This document shows, piece by piece, positions 45,441 to 53,711 of a stretch of 64,000 nt of DNA. Source of the DNA: Rhodopseudomonas sp. (GTDB lineage: Bacteria; Pseudomonadota; Alphaproteobacteria; Rhizobiales; Xanthobacteraceae). A program made the position numbers and the translations under genes. Within the stretch, counting starts at the first letter, position 1; each line of letters opens with the position of its first letter. The stretch spans positions 405,510 through 469,509 of the forward strand of contig NZ_JACABA010000003.1 of the NCBI RefSeq assembly GCF_013377015.1, given 5' to 3'. The notes beneath the pieces are model-generated. The model saw nothing but the letters and a program-made list of their open reading frames with translations. It did not search any database and had not been told where the DNA came from.

Positions 45441-46364
45441 ATGGCTATTCTGCGAGCGACCCAAGGGTCCGCACGGCATCCACGCATCGAAAGGCTGGCG
45501 GATTTCGCCAGCCGCTGGGCGTTCATGACGCCGGCGAGCGTGATCCTGCTGGCCATGTTGGCCTACCCCATCATCTACACGATCGAGATCAGCTTCTCGG
45601 AACTGGACCTCAGCACGTTCACCGCGACGAACTGGGTCGGATGGGACAACTATGCCGAAGTGCTTCAGGACGAGCGCTTCTGGGCCTCGCTCAAGGTGAC
45701 GGGCATCTATCTGGGGCTGGCGCTGCCGCTGCAGATGGTGCTGGGCTTTGCAATTGCCTATCTGGTCAACGTCGAATGGACGGGGCGCGGCGTGATCCGC
45801 GCCCTGTTTCTGATACCGATGGTGGTAGCTCCCGTGGTGGCGGGAGGCGTGTGGCGCATGCTGCTCGATCCGCTCTACGGCCTCACCAACTACGCGCTCG
45901 GCTTCGTCGGCCTCGGTCCGTATGACTGGCTGGGCAATCCGACGCTTGCGATGATGACCATTGTCATCATCGACACCTGGCGCTGGACACCTTTCATCGT
46001 ACTGATCGCGACGGCGGCTATCCTGGCGCTGCCGCGCGACATCTTCGAGGCCGCCGAGATCGACGGCGCGAATTGGTGGACGACGCTGTGGTCGATCACC
46101 CTTCCGCTGCTGTTGCCGATGATCGCCGCCACCTTCGTCGTCCGCTGGCTCGGCGCGGTGAAGATGTTCGACATCGCGCTCGCCTCGACCAATGGCGGGC
46201 CCGGCGCCTCGACTCAAGTCATCAACCTGTTCATCTACGAGGAAGCGTTCCACTCGCTGAAATTCGCCGAATCCGCCGCCATGGCCGTCCTCGTGCTGAT
46301 CGCGACCATGGTGCTGACGGCGCTGTTCCTGCGCGGCAGCCGCATGCTGGAGGAGATGCATTGA
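45441..46364 (+). CDS. ABC importer permease, MalF/UgpA type
   Basis: Inner-membrane permease of 307 residues with six helices. It begins with FMTPASVILLAMLAYPIIYT and carries the cytoplasmic EAA loop EAAEIDGANWWTTLWSITLP, the docking site for the ATPase. It ends four bases from the ATG-less start of the second permease, overlapping its TTG. Confidence 0.93.
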   Translation: MAILRATQGSARHPRIERLADFASRWAFMTPASVILLAMLAYPIIYTIEISFSELDLSTFTATNWVGWDNYAEVLQDERFWASLKVTGIYLGLALPLQMVLGFAIAYLVNVEWTGRGVIRALFLIPMVVAPVVAGGVWRMLLDPLYGLTNYALGFVGLGPYDWLGNPTLAMMTIVIIDTWRWTPFIVLIATAAILALPRDIFEAAEIDGANWWTTLWSITLPLLLPMIAATFVVRWLGAVKMFDIALASTNGGPGASTQVINLFIYEEAFHSLKFAESAAMAVLVLIATMVLTALFLRGSRMLEEMH

Positions 46365-47221
46365 CCGTCACCGTCTCGTTGACCGGACGCCGCCGGAGGG
46401 CGCACGTCGGCAGGTCGCTGCGCATAGCGGGCGGCATCACCGCTTCGCTGCTGTTCCTGTTCCCGGTGTTCTGGATGATCCTGACGTCGTTCAAGCAGCA
46501 GAGGGACATCTTTACGACGCCACCGACGTTCTTGTTCACGCCGACGCTGGAAACCTACATCACCTATCTGCAGCGCGGCATCATTCCCTATCAGATGCTG
46601 AACACGGTGATCGTTGCGTTCGGCGCCGGGATCATCTCCATCGTGGCGGGCTCGATGGCCGGCTACGCGCTGTCCCGCCTGAAGATTCGCGGAGCGACCT
46701 TCATCGGCGTGCTGATCCTGATGTCGCGTGGCGTTCCGCCGATCGCGCTGGCCGTGCCGATGTTCCTGGTCGGGCGCAGCCTCGGCCTGATCGACAAGCA
46801 CATCATCCTGATCCTCGCTTACTGCACGTTCCTGATTCCCTACGTGATGTGGCTGATGCGCGGTTTCTTCATGGCGCTGCCGAAGGAACTGGAAGAATCG
46901 GCGATGATCGACGGCTGCAGCCATTTCGGCGCCTTCTTCAAGATCATCGTGCCGATCTCGCTGCCCGGCTTGCTGTCGACGCTCATCTTCTGCGTGATCC
47001 TGGCCTGGGAGGAACTGCTGTTCGCCATCGTGCTGACCAGCCGCAACGCTTCGACCATTCCGGTCGCGATCGCGGGCATCGCCGGGGACACGGTCAACGG
47101 CGCTAATTGGGGGGCGTTGACCGCGGTCGGGACGCTGACCGTCATCCCCGTGGTGATCTTCGCGATGCTGGTTCAGAAGTGGCTGATCCAGGGCCTGGCC
47201 GACGGGGCGGTCAAGGGGTGA
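46361..47221 (+). CDS. ABC importer permease, MalG/UgpE type
   Basis: Inner-membrane permease of 286 residues. The start is TTG 46361, overlapping the TGA of the previous gene, with GGAGGAG seven bases upstream. It contains PVFWMILTSFKQQRDIFTTP and the EAA loop EESAMIDGCSHFGAFFKIIV. It pairs with the MalF-type subunit to form the channel. Confidence 0.92.
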   Translation: MTVTVSLTGRRRRAHVGRSLRIAGGITASLLFLFPVFWMILTSFKQQRDIFTTPPTFLFTPTLETYITYLQRGIIPYQMLNTVIVAFGAGIISIVAGSMAGYALSRLKIRGATFIGVLILMSRGVPPIALAVPMFLVGRSLGLIDKHIILILAYCTFLIPYVMWLMRGFFMALPKELEESAMIDGCSHFGAFFKIIVPISLPGLLSTLIFCVILAWEELLFAIVLTSRNASTIPVAIAGIAGDTVNGANWGALTAVGTLTVIPVVIFAMLVQKWLIQGLADGAVKG

Positions 47222-47308
47222 GCCACCACGGCGCCACCTCGATGTTCACAAATTGCTCGACAATCTCCCGCGCGCTGCTCCAGACGCGCGGACCACAAGG
47301 GGTCACGC

Positions 47309-48361
47309 ATGGGTAGCGTTCGAATTGACAATGCGCGTAAATCCTACGGGACGCTGGAGGTGCTCCACGGTGTCTCTATCGACATTCCCGACGGCGAGTT
47401 CGTCGCCCTGGTCGGCCCTTCGGGCTGCGGCAAATCCACCCTGCTCCGGATGATCGCCGGACTCGAGGACATCACCGACGGCACGATCACAATCAGTGAC
47501 CGGGTGATCAACGACGTCCCCTCGAAGGACCGCGACATCGCCATGGTGTTCCAAAACTATGCGCTGTATCCGCACATGACCGTGCGCGCCAATATGGCCT
47601 TCGCGCTCCGTCAGAGGAAATTTCCGAAAGCGGAGATCGACCGGCGTGTCGCGGACGCGGCGCGAATCCTCGGCCTGAATCACCTGCTCGAGCGCAAGCC
47701 GCGGGCGCTGTCGGGCGGCCAGCGGCAGCGCGTCGCGATGGGCCGCGCAATCGTCCGCGACCCGAACGTGTTTCTCTTCGACGAACCCCTGTCCAATCTC
47801 GACGCCAAGCTCCGCGTGCAGATGCGTTCGGAATTGAAGGAGCTCCACCAGCGGCTCGCGACGACGACGGTCTATGTCACGCACGATCAGATCGAGGCCA
47901 TGACGCTGGCAGATCGCGTCGTGGTGATGAACGGAGGAAGGGTCGAGCAGGCCGGCAAGCCGCTGGATCTTTACGACAAGCCGCAAAGCCTGTTTGTCGC
48001 CGCGTTCATCGGTTCGCCGCAGATGAATTTCTTTGCGGGGCAGGTGCACAGCCCCGACCGGCTGACGCTCGATGGCGGCGTCGAGCTCGCCCTGCCTCGA
48101 TCGCAGCAACCCTTGACGGGGCAAGTCACGCTGGGCGTCCGGCCGGAGCACCTGATCTTGAGCGAATCGGGCTGGCAGGCGACGGTCTCGGTGGTCGAGC
48201 CGACAGGTTCGGAAACCCAGATCACGGCGCGCATCCAGGGCGAATTGGTCCGCGTGGTGATTGCAGGACGCACCAATGCGGGTCCCGGCGACAGCATCAT
48301 GTTGAGCGTGGAGGCCCGGCACCTTCACGTGTTCGACACCGCCAGCGGCAAACGGCTCTAG
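47309..48361 (+). CDS. ABC importer ATPase, MalK/UgpC type
   Basis: ATPase of 350 residues with Walker A GPSGCGKSTLL, Q-loop VFQNYALYPHMTV, signature LSGGQRQRVAMGRAIVRDP, Walker B NVFLFDEPLSNLDA and switch histidine TVYVTHDQIEAMTLADRV. The C-terminal part is an OB/TOBE regulatory domain (LGVRPEHLILSE). It completes the importer encoded just upstream, with an 87-base gap. About 300 bases of noncoding sequence separate it from the IclR gene. Confidence 0.95.
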   Translation: MGSVRIDNARKSYGTLEVLHGVSIDIPDGEFVALVGPSGCGKSTLLRMIAGLEDITDGTITISDRVINDVPSKDRDIAMVFQNYALYPHMTVRANMAFALRQRKFPKAEIDRRVADAARILGLNHLLERKPRALSGGQRQRVAMGRAIVRDPNVFLFDEPLSNLDAKLRVQMRSELKELHQRLATTTVYVTHDQIEAMTLADRVVVMNGGRVEQAGKPLDLYDKPQSLFVAAFIGSPQMNFFAGQVHSPDRLTLDGGVELALPRSQQPLTGQVTLGVRPEHLILSESGWQATVSVVEPTGSETQITARIQGELVRVVIAGRTNAGPGDSIMLSVEARHLHVFDTASGKRL

Positions 48362-48665
48362 CATGTGAGGGCTAGGTGGGGATTGACAGCCAGGTCGGGG
48401 CTGCCGATCCTTGAGGCGCCGACGGGGTTCAGGTCATCCGGAGCTGCGACAAATCCAATGGCGAGGTCGGGCGCGGACCTAGCCGTACTGAACCGGATGC
48501 CCGGCGGACGGTTGTCGATCGCAGCAACGGCATGCCTGTCTTTGGCTCCTGTTCAGGTCCTGCAATAAGTCGAATGGGGATTCTCTGATTCGGGCCCACG
48601 ACATCGACCGTCTGCCACGGTCTGATGGCTCTCAGTAACGTCTCGATGGATGATAGTTGAACACC

Positions 48666-49418
48666 ATGAAAGCGAAGAAGCGCCCGAAGCAGGGCCCCTT
48701 GAAAGTCGCGGCGCTGGAGCGGGCGCTTTCCATCCTCAAGGTGTTCGAAACCGTTGAAATCCCCGTGACTCTGGCGCGGCTGTCTGAAGCGACCGGGCTC
48801 TACAAGAGCACGATCCTTCGGCTGCTCGGCTCGTTCGAGGATTTCGGCTACATCCGCCGAACTCTGGATGGCGCCTATGCTCCCGGCCCGGCGGCATTTC
48901 GGCTCGGCATCGCCTACAAGAATTCCTTTCAACTCGACGCCGCGATCGATGCCGCGCTGCGGAAGCTTGTCGCCCAGGGCACCGAGAGCGCCTCGTTCCA
49001 CGTTCTCGATGCCGACCGGCGGCTCTGTGTTCAAAGGGTCAATTCCGGCCATTCGACCCTCGATACCATCAATGTCGGCGATGTCCTGCCGCTGGATCGC
49101 GGCGCCGCCGGCAAGATTCTGCGCAGCTTCACCGACGAGGCGGATCCCAGCCTGGACGCGGTGCGCCGCCAGGGCTGGGCGTTTTCCGATGGCGAGCGCG
49201 ATCCGTCCTGCGCCGCGCTCGCAGCACCGGTCTTCGGAATGGGGCATGAACTGATCGGCGCAATCTCGCTCTCGGGGCCGCGCGAACGCTTCACGAAACA
49301 AACAATCGCCAGCATGACGAAACTGCTACTCGACAGCGCGGCCGAGCTTTCGCGACTGGCGATCAATGACGCGCGTGCCAGAGCGGTTTCCGGCCCGCCG
49401 ACTACTTCCGCACGATGA
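48666..49418 (+). CDS. IclR-family transcriptional regulator
   Basis: Regulator of about 250 residues. The N-terminal winged helix contains VTLARLSEATGLYKSTILRL. The C-terminal effector domain contains LDRGAAGKILRSF and DGERDPSCAALAAPVFGMG. The ATG at 48666 is preferred; a TTG at 48657 is in frame. IclR proteins often control aromatic or carboxylic acid catabolism from short palindromes. The paired AGAAC-N3-GTTCT sites at 39.6 and 43.1 kb are candidate targets. The effector is unknown. Confidence 0.92.
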   Translation: MKAKKRPKQGPLKVAALERALSILKVFETVEIPVTLARLSEATGLYKSTILRLLGSFEDFGYIRRTLDGAYAPGPAAFRLGIAYKNSFQLDAAIDAALRKLVAQGTESASFHVLDADRRLCVQRVNSGHSTLDTINVGDVLPLDRGAAGKILRSFTDEADPSLDAVRRQGWAFSDGERDPSCAALAAPVFGMGHELIGAISLSGPRERFTKQTIASMTKLLLDSAAELSRLAINDARARAVSGPPTTSAR

Positions 49419-49572
49419 CGCGACGACTGCGACGCCGAGTTGCGGAACAAGCGCAGCGATCGCCACGGGCCCGTCCGACCGCGATGCGCCACCGCACGAC
49501 CATCGAGCAATTGAGTACGGAGATCGTCGCGGTCGGGGGGATGCCTAATCGGACGACGCGGACTGCGTAAAA

Positions 49573-50205
49573 TCAGGCTTTGGCGAGGTCGTTGACACGC
49601 TGCACGCCTGCCGCCTCCATCCCGACCCAGGCGGCGGAAAGCGAGCCGGCCAGATCGATGGCCCTGCACCCGGCCTCGACGAGAACGGCGTCAAAGCCCA
49701 GCCGGCGTGCGTCGACGGCGGAATAATAGACGCAGAAGTCGGTCGCGAGCCCTGCAAGGAAGATTCGTCGCAGGCTGCGCTCTCGCAAATAGCCGGATAA
49801 TCCCGTGGGCGTGCGCCGATCGTTTTCATAGAACGCCGAATAGGAATCGATTTCGGTACGAAACCCCTTGCGGATGATCATCTCCGCGCGCTCCGTCTGC
49901 AATCTCGGATGAAAAGCAGCCCCGGGCGTGCCCTGTACGCAATGGTCAGGCCAAAGCGTCTGCTGGCCATAAGGCATCGCGATGCCTTCAAACGCAGCGG
50001 CGCCGGGATGCGAACTGGCGAAGGAGCTGTGACCGGACGGATGCCAGTCCTGGGTCAGCACGATATGAGCAAACTGTTCGGCAAGGTGATTGATGACGGG
50101 AACCACGGCATCGCCGTCGGCGACTGCAAGCGCTCCACCAGGGCAGAAATCGTTCTGCACATCGATGATCAACAGTAGATCGTCGTCGTTGATTCGGATC
50201 GGCAT
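49573..50205 (-). CDS. pncA: Nicotinamidase
   Basis: Cysteine hydrolase of 210 residues that converts nicotinamide to nicotinate and ammonia. The N-terminus LLLIIDVQNDFCPGGALAV holds the catalytic aspartate. The metal site is TQDWHPSGHSSFASSH, RKGF carries the catalytic lysine, and ATDFCVYYSAVDA the nucleophilic cysteine. AGGTGAG precedes the ATG. It is divergent from an enamidase-like gene and lies in a nicotinate degradation locus, so it probably feeds nicotinamide into that pathway as well as NAD salvage. Confidence 0.93.
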   Translation of the reverse strand: MPIRINDDDLLLIIDVQNDFCPGGALAVADGDAVVPVINHLAEQFAHIVLTQDWHPSGHSSFASSHPGAAAFEGIAMPYGQQTLWPDHCVQGTPGAAFHPRLQTERAEMIIRKGFRTEIDSYSAFYENDRRTPTGLSGYLRERSLRRIFLAGLATDFCVYYSAVDARRLGFDAVLVEAGCRAIDLAGSLSAAWVGMEAAGVQRVNDLAKA

Positions 50206-50280
50206 TTCTCACCTGCGTTTGAAGATCTGCATAATTAGCGCAATGGAGCGGAAACTGCCATCCATCAAACAAAACGCAAT

Positions 50281-50296
50281 TGTTTGTGTGCCAACG
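50281..50296. promoter_or_regulatory. Degenerate copy of the nicotinate-locus palindrome
   Basis: TGTTTGTGTGCCAACG matches the best site of the reductase/dehydrogenase promoter at 13 of 16 positions. Its left half is intact and its right half is degenerate. It lies between the pncA start (76 bases away) and the enamidase-like gene start (78 bases away). Weak alone, but its location in the same pathway makes it notable. Confidence 0.4.
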
Positions 50297-50373
50297 AAAA
50301 TCTACCTTGATCCCAGTTGCGAGGTACGCGCAAAATAGGCTTATGCGATGGCGCTGAATCCAGAGGAAACTCC

Positions 50374-51570
50374 GTGGCCCACGACGAACCGCAGGCGGCC
50401 GGTACGACCAAGCTGATGATCCGGAATATCGGCCTGCTCTTGAGCGGCGCCTTGGAAAAGCCGATTCTCGACGCCGACACCATCGTGGCGGTGAACGGCA
50501 AGATCACCGCAATCGGCCGAGCCAAGGATGTCGATACCGAAGGCGCAACGACCGTCGTCGATGCCAACGGCACCACCGTCGCACCTGGCCTGATCGACAG
50601 CCATGTCCATCCCGTTGCCGGCGACTGGACGCCACGGCAAAACCAGATCGGCTGGATCGACAGCTTCCTGCACGGCGGCGTGACGACGATGATCTCGGCG
50701 GGTGAGGTTCACATGCCCGGTCGCCCACGCGACGTCGTCGGGTTGAAGGCGATGGCGATCTTTGCCCAGCGCGCGTTCTGGACGCTGCGCCCGGGAGGCG
50801 TGAAGGTCCATGCCGGCGCACCGGTGATCGAGTGCGAAATGGTCGAGGAGGATTTCAAGGAACTGGCCGCGGCCGGCGTCAAGCTGCTCGGCGAGGTCGG
50901 CCTCGGCGGCGTCAAGGACGGTCCGACCGCGCGAAAGATGGTCGGATGGGCGCGCAAATACGGCATCCAGAGCACGATCCATACCGGCGGCCCGTCAATT
51001 CCGGGCTCCGGCCTGATCGACAAGGACGTCGTGCTGGAGGCAGACACCGACGTGATCGGCCACATCAATGGCGGCCATACTGCCCTGCCCGACGACCAGA
51101 TCCGCTGCATCTGCGAGGGCTGCAAGCGCGGCCTTGAACTCGTTCACAATGGCAACGAGCGGTCGGCCCTCTACACATTGCGAATTGCGCGCGAGATGGG
51201 CGACCTCAATCGGGTGATCCTCGGCACCGACTCACCCGCGGGTTCCGGTGTTCAGCCGCTCGGCATTTTGCGCATGGTCTCGCTGTTGTCGTCGCTCGGC
51301 GAAGTGCCCGCCGAACTCGCGTTCTGTTTCGCCACCGGCAACACCGCACGGATGCGGGCGCTGGACTGTGGGCTGATCGAGGTCGGACGCTCCGCCGACT
51401 TCGTCATCATGGACAGGGCCCAGCACTCCGCAGGCAAGACCATCCTTGAGAGTGTGCAACTCGGCGACCTTCCGGGCATCGGCATGACCATCATCGACGG
51501 CATCGTCCGCACCCAGCGCAGCCGCAACACGCCGCCGGCGACCAAAGTGCCGATGATCGTCGGGCATTGA
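50374..51570 (+). CDS. Amidohydrolase, enamidase-like (nicotinate pathway)
   Basis: Metal-dependent amidohydrolase of 398 residues. The metal-binding DSHVHPVAGDW follows a short beta-sandwich domain. Other family signatures are LLGEVGLGGVKDGP, STIHTGGPSIPGSG, IGHINGGHTALPDDQI and LGTDSPAGSG. Enamidase of Eubacterium barkeri (about 386 residues) hydrolyses 1,4,5,6-tetrahydro-6-oxonicotinate to 2-formylglutarate and ammonia. The length, motifs and gene context fit that role. The start is GTG 50374 with AGAGGAAA seven bases upstream. The specific activity is inferred from context, because amidohydrolases are diverse. Confidence 0.78.
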   Translation: MAHDEPQAAGTTKLMIRNIGLLLSGALEKPILDADTIVAVNGKITAIGRAKDVDTEGATTVVDANGTTVAPGLIDSHVHPVAGDWTPRQNQIGWIDSFLHGGVTTMISAGEVHMPGRPRDVVGLKAMAIFAQRAFWTLRPGGVKVHAGAPVIECEMVEEDFKELAAAGVKLLGEVGLGGVKDGPTARKMVGWARKYGIQSTIHTGGPSIPGSGLIDKDVVLEADTDVIGHINGGHTALPDDQIRCICEGCKRGLELVHNGNERSALYTLRIAREMGDLNRVILGTDSPAGSGVQPLGILRMVSLLSSLGEVPAELAFCFATGNTARMRALDCGLIEVGRSADFVIMDRAQHSAGKTILESVQLGDLPGIGMTIIDGIVRTQRSRNTPPATKVPMIVGH

Positions 51571-51614
51571 GACGCAGCGCTTCGCAAGAGTGCGATTGAT
51601 CGATGCCTTGAGCT

Positions 51615-51734
51615 CGTCATTGCGAGCCACCGGGTCCGGCTTCGCCGGCCCGATGACAGGCTCCGCGAAGCAATCCACGGGCGCCAGGCTCTGAGCTTCT
51701 GGATTGCTTCGTCGCTACGCTCTTCGCAATGACG
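51615..51734. repeat. Palindromic intergenic repeat element
   Basis: A 120-base element bounded by CGTCATTGCGAG and the inverted CGCAATGACG. It contains a strong hairpin (GGGTCCGGC, TTCG, CCGGCCC) and an inner inverted pair GCGAAGCAATCCA / TGGATTGCTTCG. I recall such elements as dispersed between genes in Bradyrhizobium and Rhodopseudomonas chromosomes. It sits between two convergent genes, where it may act as a bidirectional terminator or mRNA stabiliser. Confidence 0.75.
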
Positions 51735-51745
51735 AACGCAGGCTC

Positions 51746-52201
51746 TCAACGCATCTTGCGCAGCAGCGCGAGCAGCGTCTCGCGCTCCGTCGGGTCGAGC
51801 GGCGCTAGCGTCTCCCTGGTGATCGCGAGCGCGTTGTGAATGGCCTTTTCCGCGAGTTGCTGACCGGCGCGTGTCAGGCTGACAAGCAGGCGGCGGCCAT
51901 CTTCCGGGTCAGGGCTTGTCTCGGTCAGGCCGCGGGCGGTCAGGCGGTCGATCACGCCCTTGATGGTGGCGACATCCATCGCCGTCAGCCGCCCGAGCTG
52001 ATTCTGGGAGCACGGTGCGGTCTCGTTCAGCTTGGACAGCGCCGCCCACTGCGTGGGCGTCAAATCGGTTCCGATTTCACGCGCGAAGATGGCGGCGTGG
52101 CGCTGCCACACCTGGCGGAGAATGAAGCCGATCTGCTCATCGAGAACGTAGGCAGGCCGCGATGTCTTGATTCGAGATCTGGCCGAAACGCTTCTGCTCA
52201 T
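51746..52201 (-). CDS. MarR-family regulator, NicR/BpsR-like
   Basis: MarR repressor of 151 residues. The winged helix contains PCSQNQLGRLTAMDVATIKG, VIDRLTARGL and the wing SPDPEDGRRLLVSLT. This region resembles NicR of Pseudomonas and BpsR of Bordetella, MarR repressors of nicotinate catabolism that respond to 6-hydroxynicotinate (family knowledge, compared from memory). It is the last gene of the long minus-strand operon starting at the reductase. It is the best candidate for binding the TTTGT-N2-ACAAA palindromes. Confidence 0.85.
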   Translation of the reverse strand: MSRSVSARSRIKTSRPAYVLDEQIGFILRQVWQRHAAIFAREIGTDLTPTQWAALSKLNETAPCSQNQLGRLTAMDVATIKGVIDRLTARGLTETSPDPEDGRRLLVSLTRAGQQLAEKAIHNALAITRETLAPLDPTERETLLALLRKMR

Positions 52202-52218
52202 CGTCTTGCGCAGCCCCT

Positions 52219-52923
52219 TTACAGCGCTAGATGCGCGTCGCGAATATCCGGCCGCTCGTCTAGCTCGCGCATCGTGCCGCTGAAGCAGATCCGGCCACGT
52301 TCGATGATGTAGGCGCGGTCACAAATCAGCCTGGCGAAATGCAGATTCTGTTCGGAGACCAGCATACTGACGCCCGCCTCCTTCATGGTCAGGATCGCAT
52401 CGACCATCTGCTCGACGATCTTCGGCGCCAGTCCCTCCGATGGCTCGTCAAGCAGCACCAGCGACGGATTGCCCATCAGGCTTCGGGCGATCGTCAGCAT
52501 TTGCTGTTCACCGCCGCTCATGCTCCCGCCGGCGCGGCCGCGCATTTCACCCAGATTCGGAAACAGTGAAAACAGCTTTTCCCTGGTCCAATGCGGCGCG
52601 CCGGGCCTGACCGGCTGACGGCCGACCTCAAGATTTTCGTCGACCGTCAGATCGGTGAAGATACGCCGCTCCTCCGGCACATAGCCGAGGCCGCGACTGA
52701 CGATCGCATGAGTCGGCTGATCCGACACATCGCTGCCCTCGAACACGATGCGGCCGGTGCGCTGCTCAACCAGGCCGATGATGGAGCGAAAAGTCGTGGA
52801 CTTGCCGGCGCCGTTGCGGCCCAGCAGCGCCACCACCTCGCCATCGCCCACATCCAGCGCAACATCGAACAGGATGTGGGCGGGGCCGTAATAGCTGTTC
52901 AGCCCCTCGACCGAGAGCTTCAT
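52219..52923 (-). CDS. livF: Branched-chain amino acid-type ABC ATPase LivF
   Basis: ATPase of 234 residues with Walker A LLGRNGAGKSTTF, signature SGGEQQMLTIARSLMGNP and Walker B LVLLDEPSEGLAP. Length and sequence match LivF. It overlaps the upstream livG by four bases (ATGA). With the neighbouring permease and receptor it forms a complete HAAT-type importer, probably for nicotinate or a related pyridine carboxylate given its operon; this substrate is inferred. Confidence 0.93.
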   Translation of the reverse strand: MKLSVEGLNSYYGPAHILFDVALDVGDGEVVALLGRNGAGKSTTFRSIIGLVEQRTGRIVFEGSDVSDQPTHAIVSRGLGYVPEERRIFTDLTVDENLEVGRQPVRPGAPHWTREKLFSLFPNLGEMRGRAGGSMSGGEQQMLTIARSLMGNPSLVLLDEPSEGLAPKIVEQMVDAILTMKEAGVSMLVSEQNLHFARLICDRAYIIERGRICFSGTMRELDERPDIRDAHLAL

Positions 52924-53711
52924 GCCGATTGCCCCTCGCGATGGCGCGCGTCGTAAACGAGACCTTCGCCAAGATAGATGGCGCGGACCTCGGGGTTGCG
53001 CCGAACGTCTTGGGGCGATCCTTCCGCGATCAATGTGCCGCGATTCAGCACCAGGATCCGATCGGCGTGCTCGAACACCACATCCATGTCATGCTCGGTG
53101 AAGAGGACACCGATCGATTTTTCCCGGGCGATCGACGCCGTCAGCCGCATCAGCTCAATGCGTTCGCGCGGCGCCATGCCGGCGGTCGGTTCGTCCATCA
53201 GCAGCAGCTTCGGTTGGTTGGCGAGCGCGATGGCGAGTTCGAGCCGCTTGAGATCGCCATAGGCGAGCTCGCCGCACGGTCGCTCGGCGTAGCCGGCCAT
53301 CCCGACCCGCTCCAGCAGATCGCGGGCCTCCTGCTGCGCGAGCCGCGGCATCGAGGCCCAGAAATTGAACAATCGCCGGCCATACGACGCCAGCGCGACC
53401 TGGATATTTTCGCGCACCGTCATGGTGGGAAACGTCGCCGTGATCTGAAAAGTGCGGCCGACACCGAGCCGCCAGATTTCGCGCGGCTTCTTGTAGGTTG
53501 TGTCCTGGCCGAGCAGATTGATCCGGCCGGCACTCGGCGTGGTCTGGCCGTTCAGCATATCGAAGCAAGTGCTCTTGCCCGCGCCGTTCGGCCCGATCAG
53601 CGCCAGGATTTCGCCGGCCTTCAGCGCAAACGACACGCCGCGCACGGCATGGACGCCGCCATAGGACTTGTCCAGGTCGACGACCGACAGCAAGTTCGGC
53701 GCGGTACTCAT
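52920..53711 (-). CDS. livG: Branched-chain amino acid-type ABC ATPase LivG
   Basis: ATPase of 263 residues with Walker A LIGPNGAGKSTCFDML, signature LAYGDLKRLELAIALANQP, Walker B LLLMDEPTAGM and switch TEHDMDVVFEHADRI. The LivG-specific C-terminus EVRAIYLGEGL is present. It overlaps both neighbours by four bases, which indicates coupled translation. Confidence 0.94.
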   Translation of the reverse strand: MSTAPNLLSVVDLDKSYGGVHAVRGVSFALKAGEILALIGPNGAGKSTCFDMLNGQTTPSAGRINLLGQDTTYKKPREIWRLGVGRTFQITATFPTMTVRENIQVALASYGRRLFNFWASMPRLAQQEARDLLERVGMAGYAERPCGELAYGDLKRLELAIALANQPKLLLMDEPTAGMAPRERIELMRLTASIAREKSIGVLFTEHDMDVVFEHADRILVLNRGTLIAEGSPQDVRRNPEVRAIYLGEGLVYDARHREGQSA

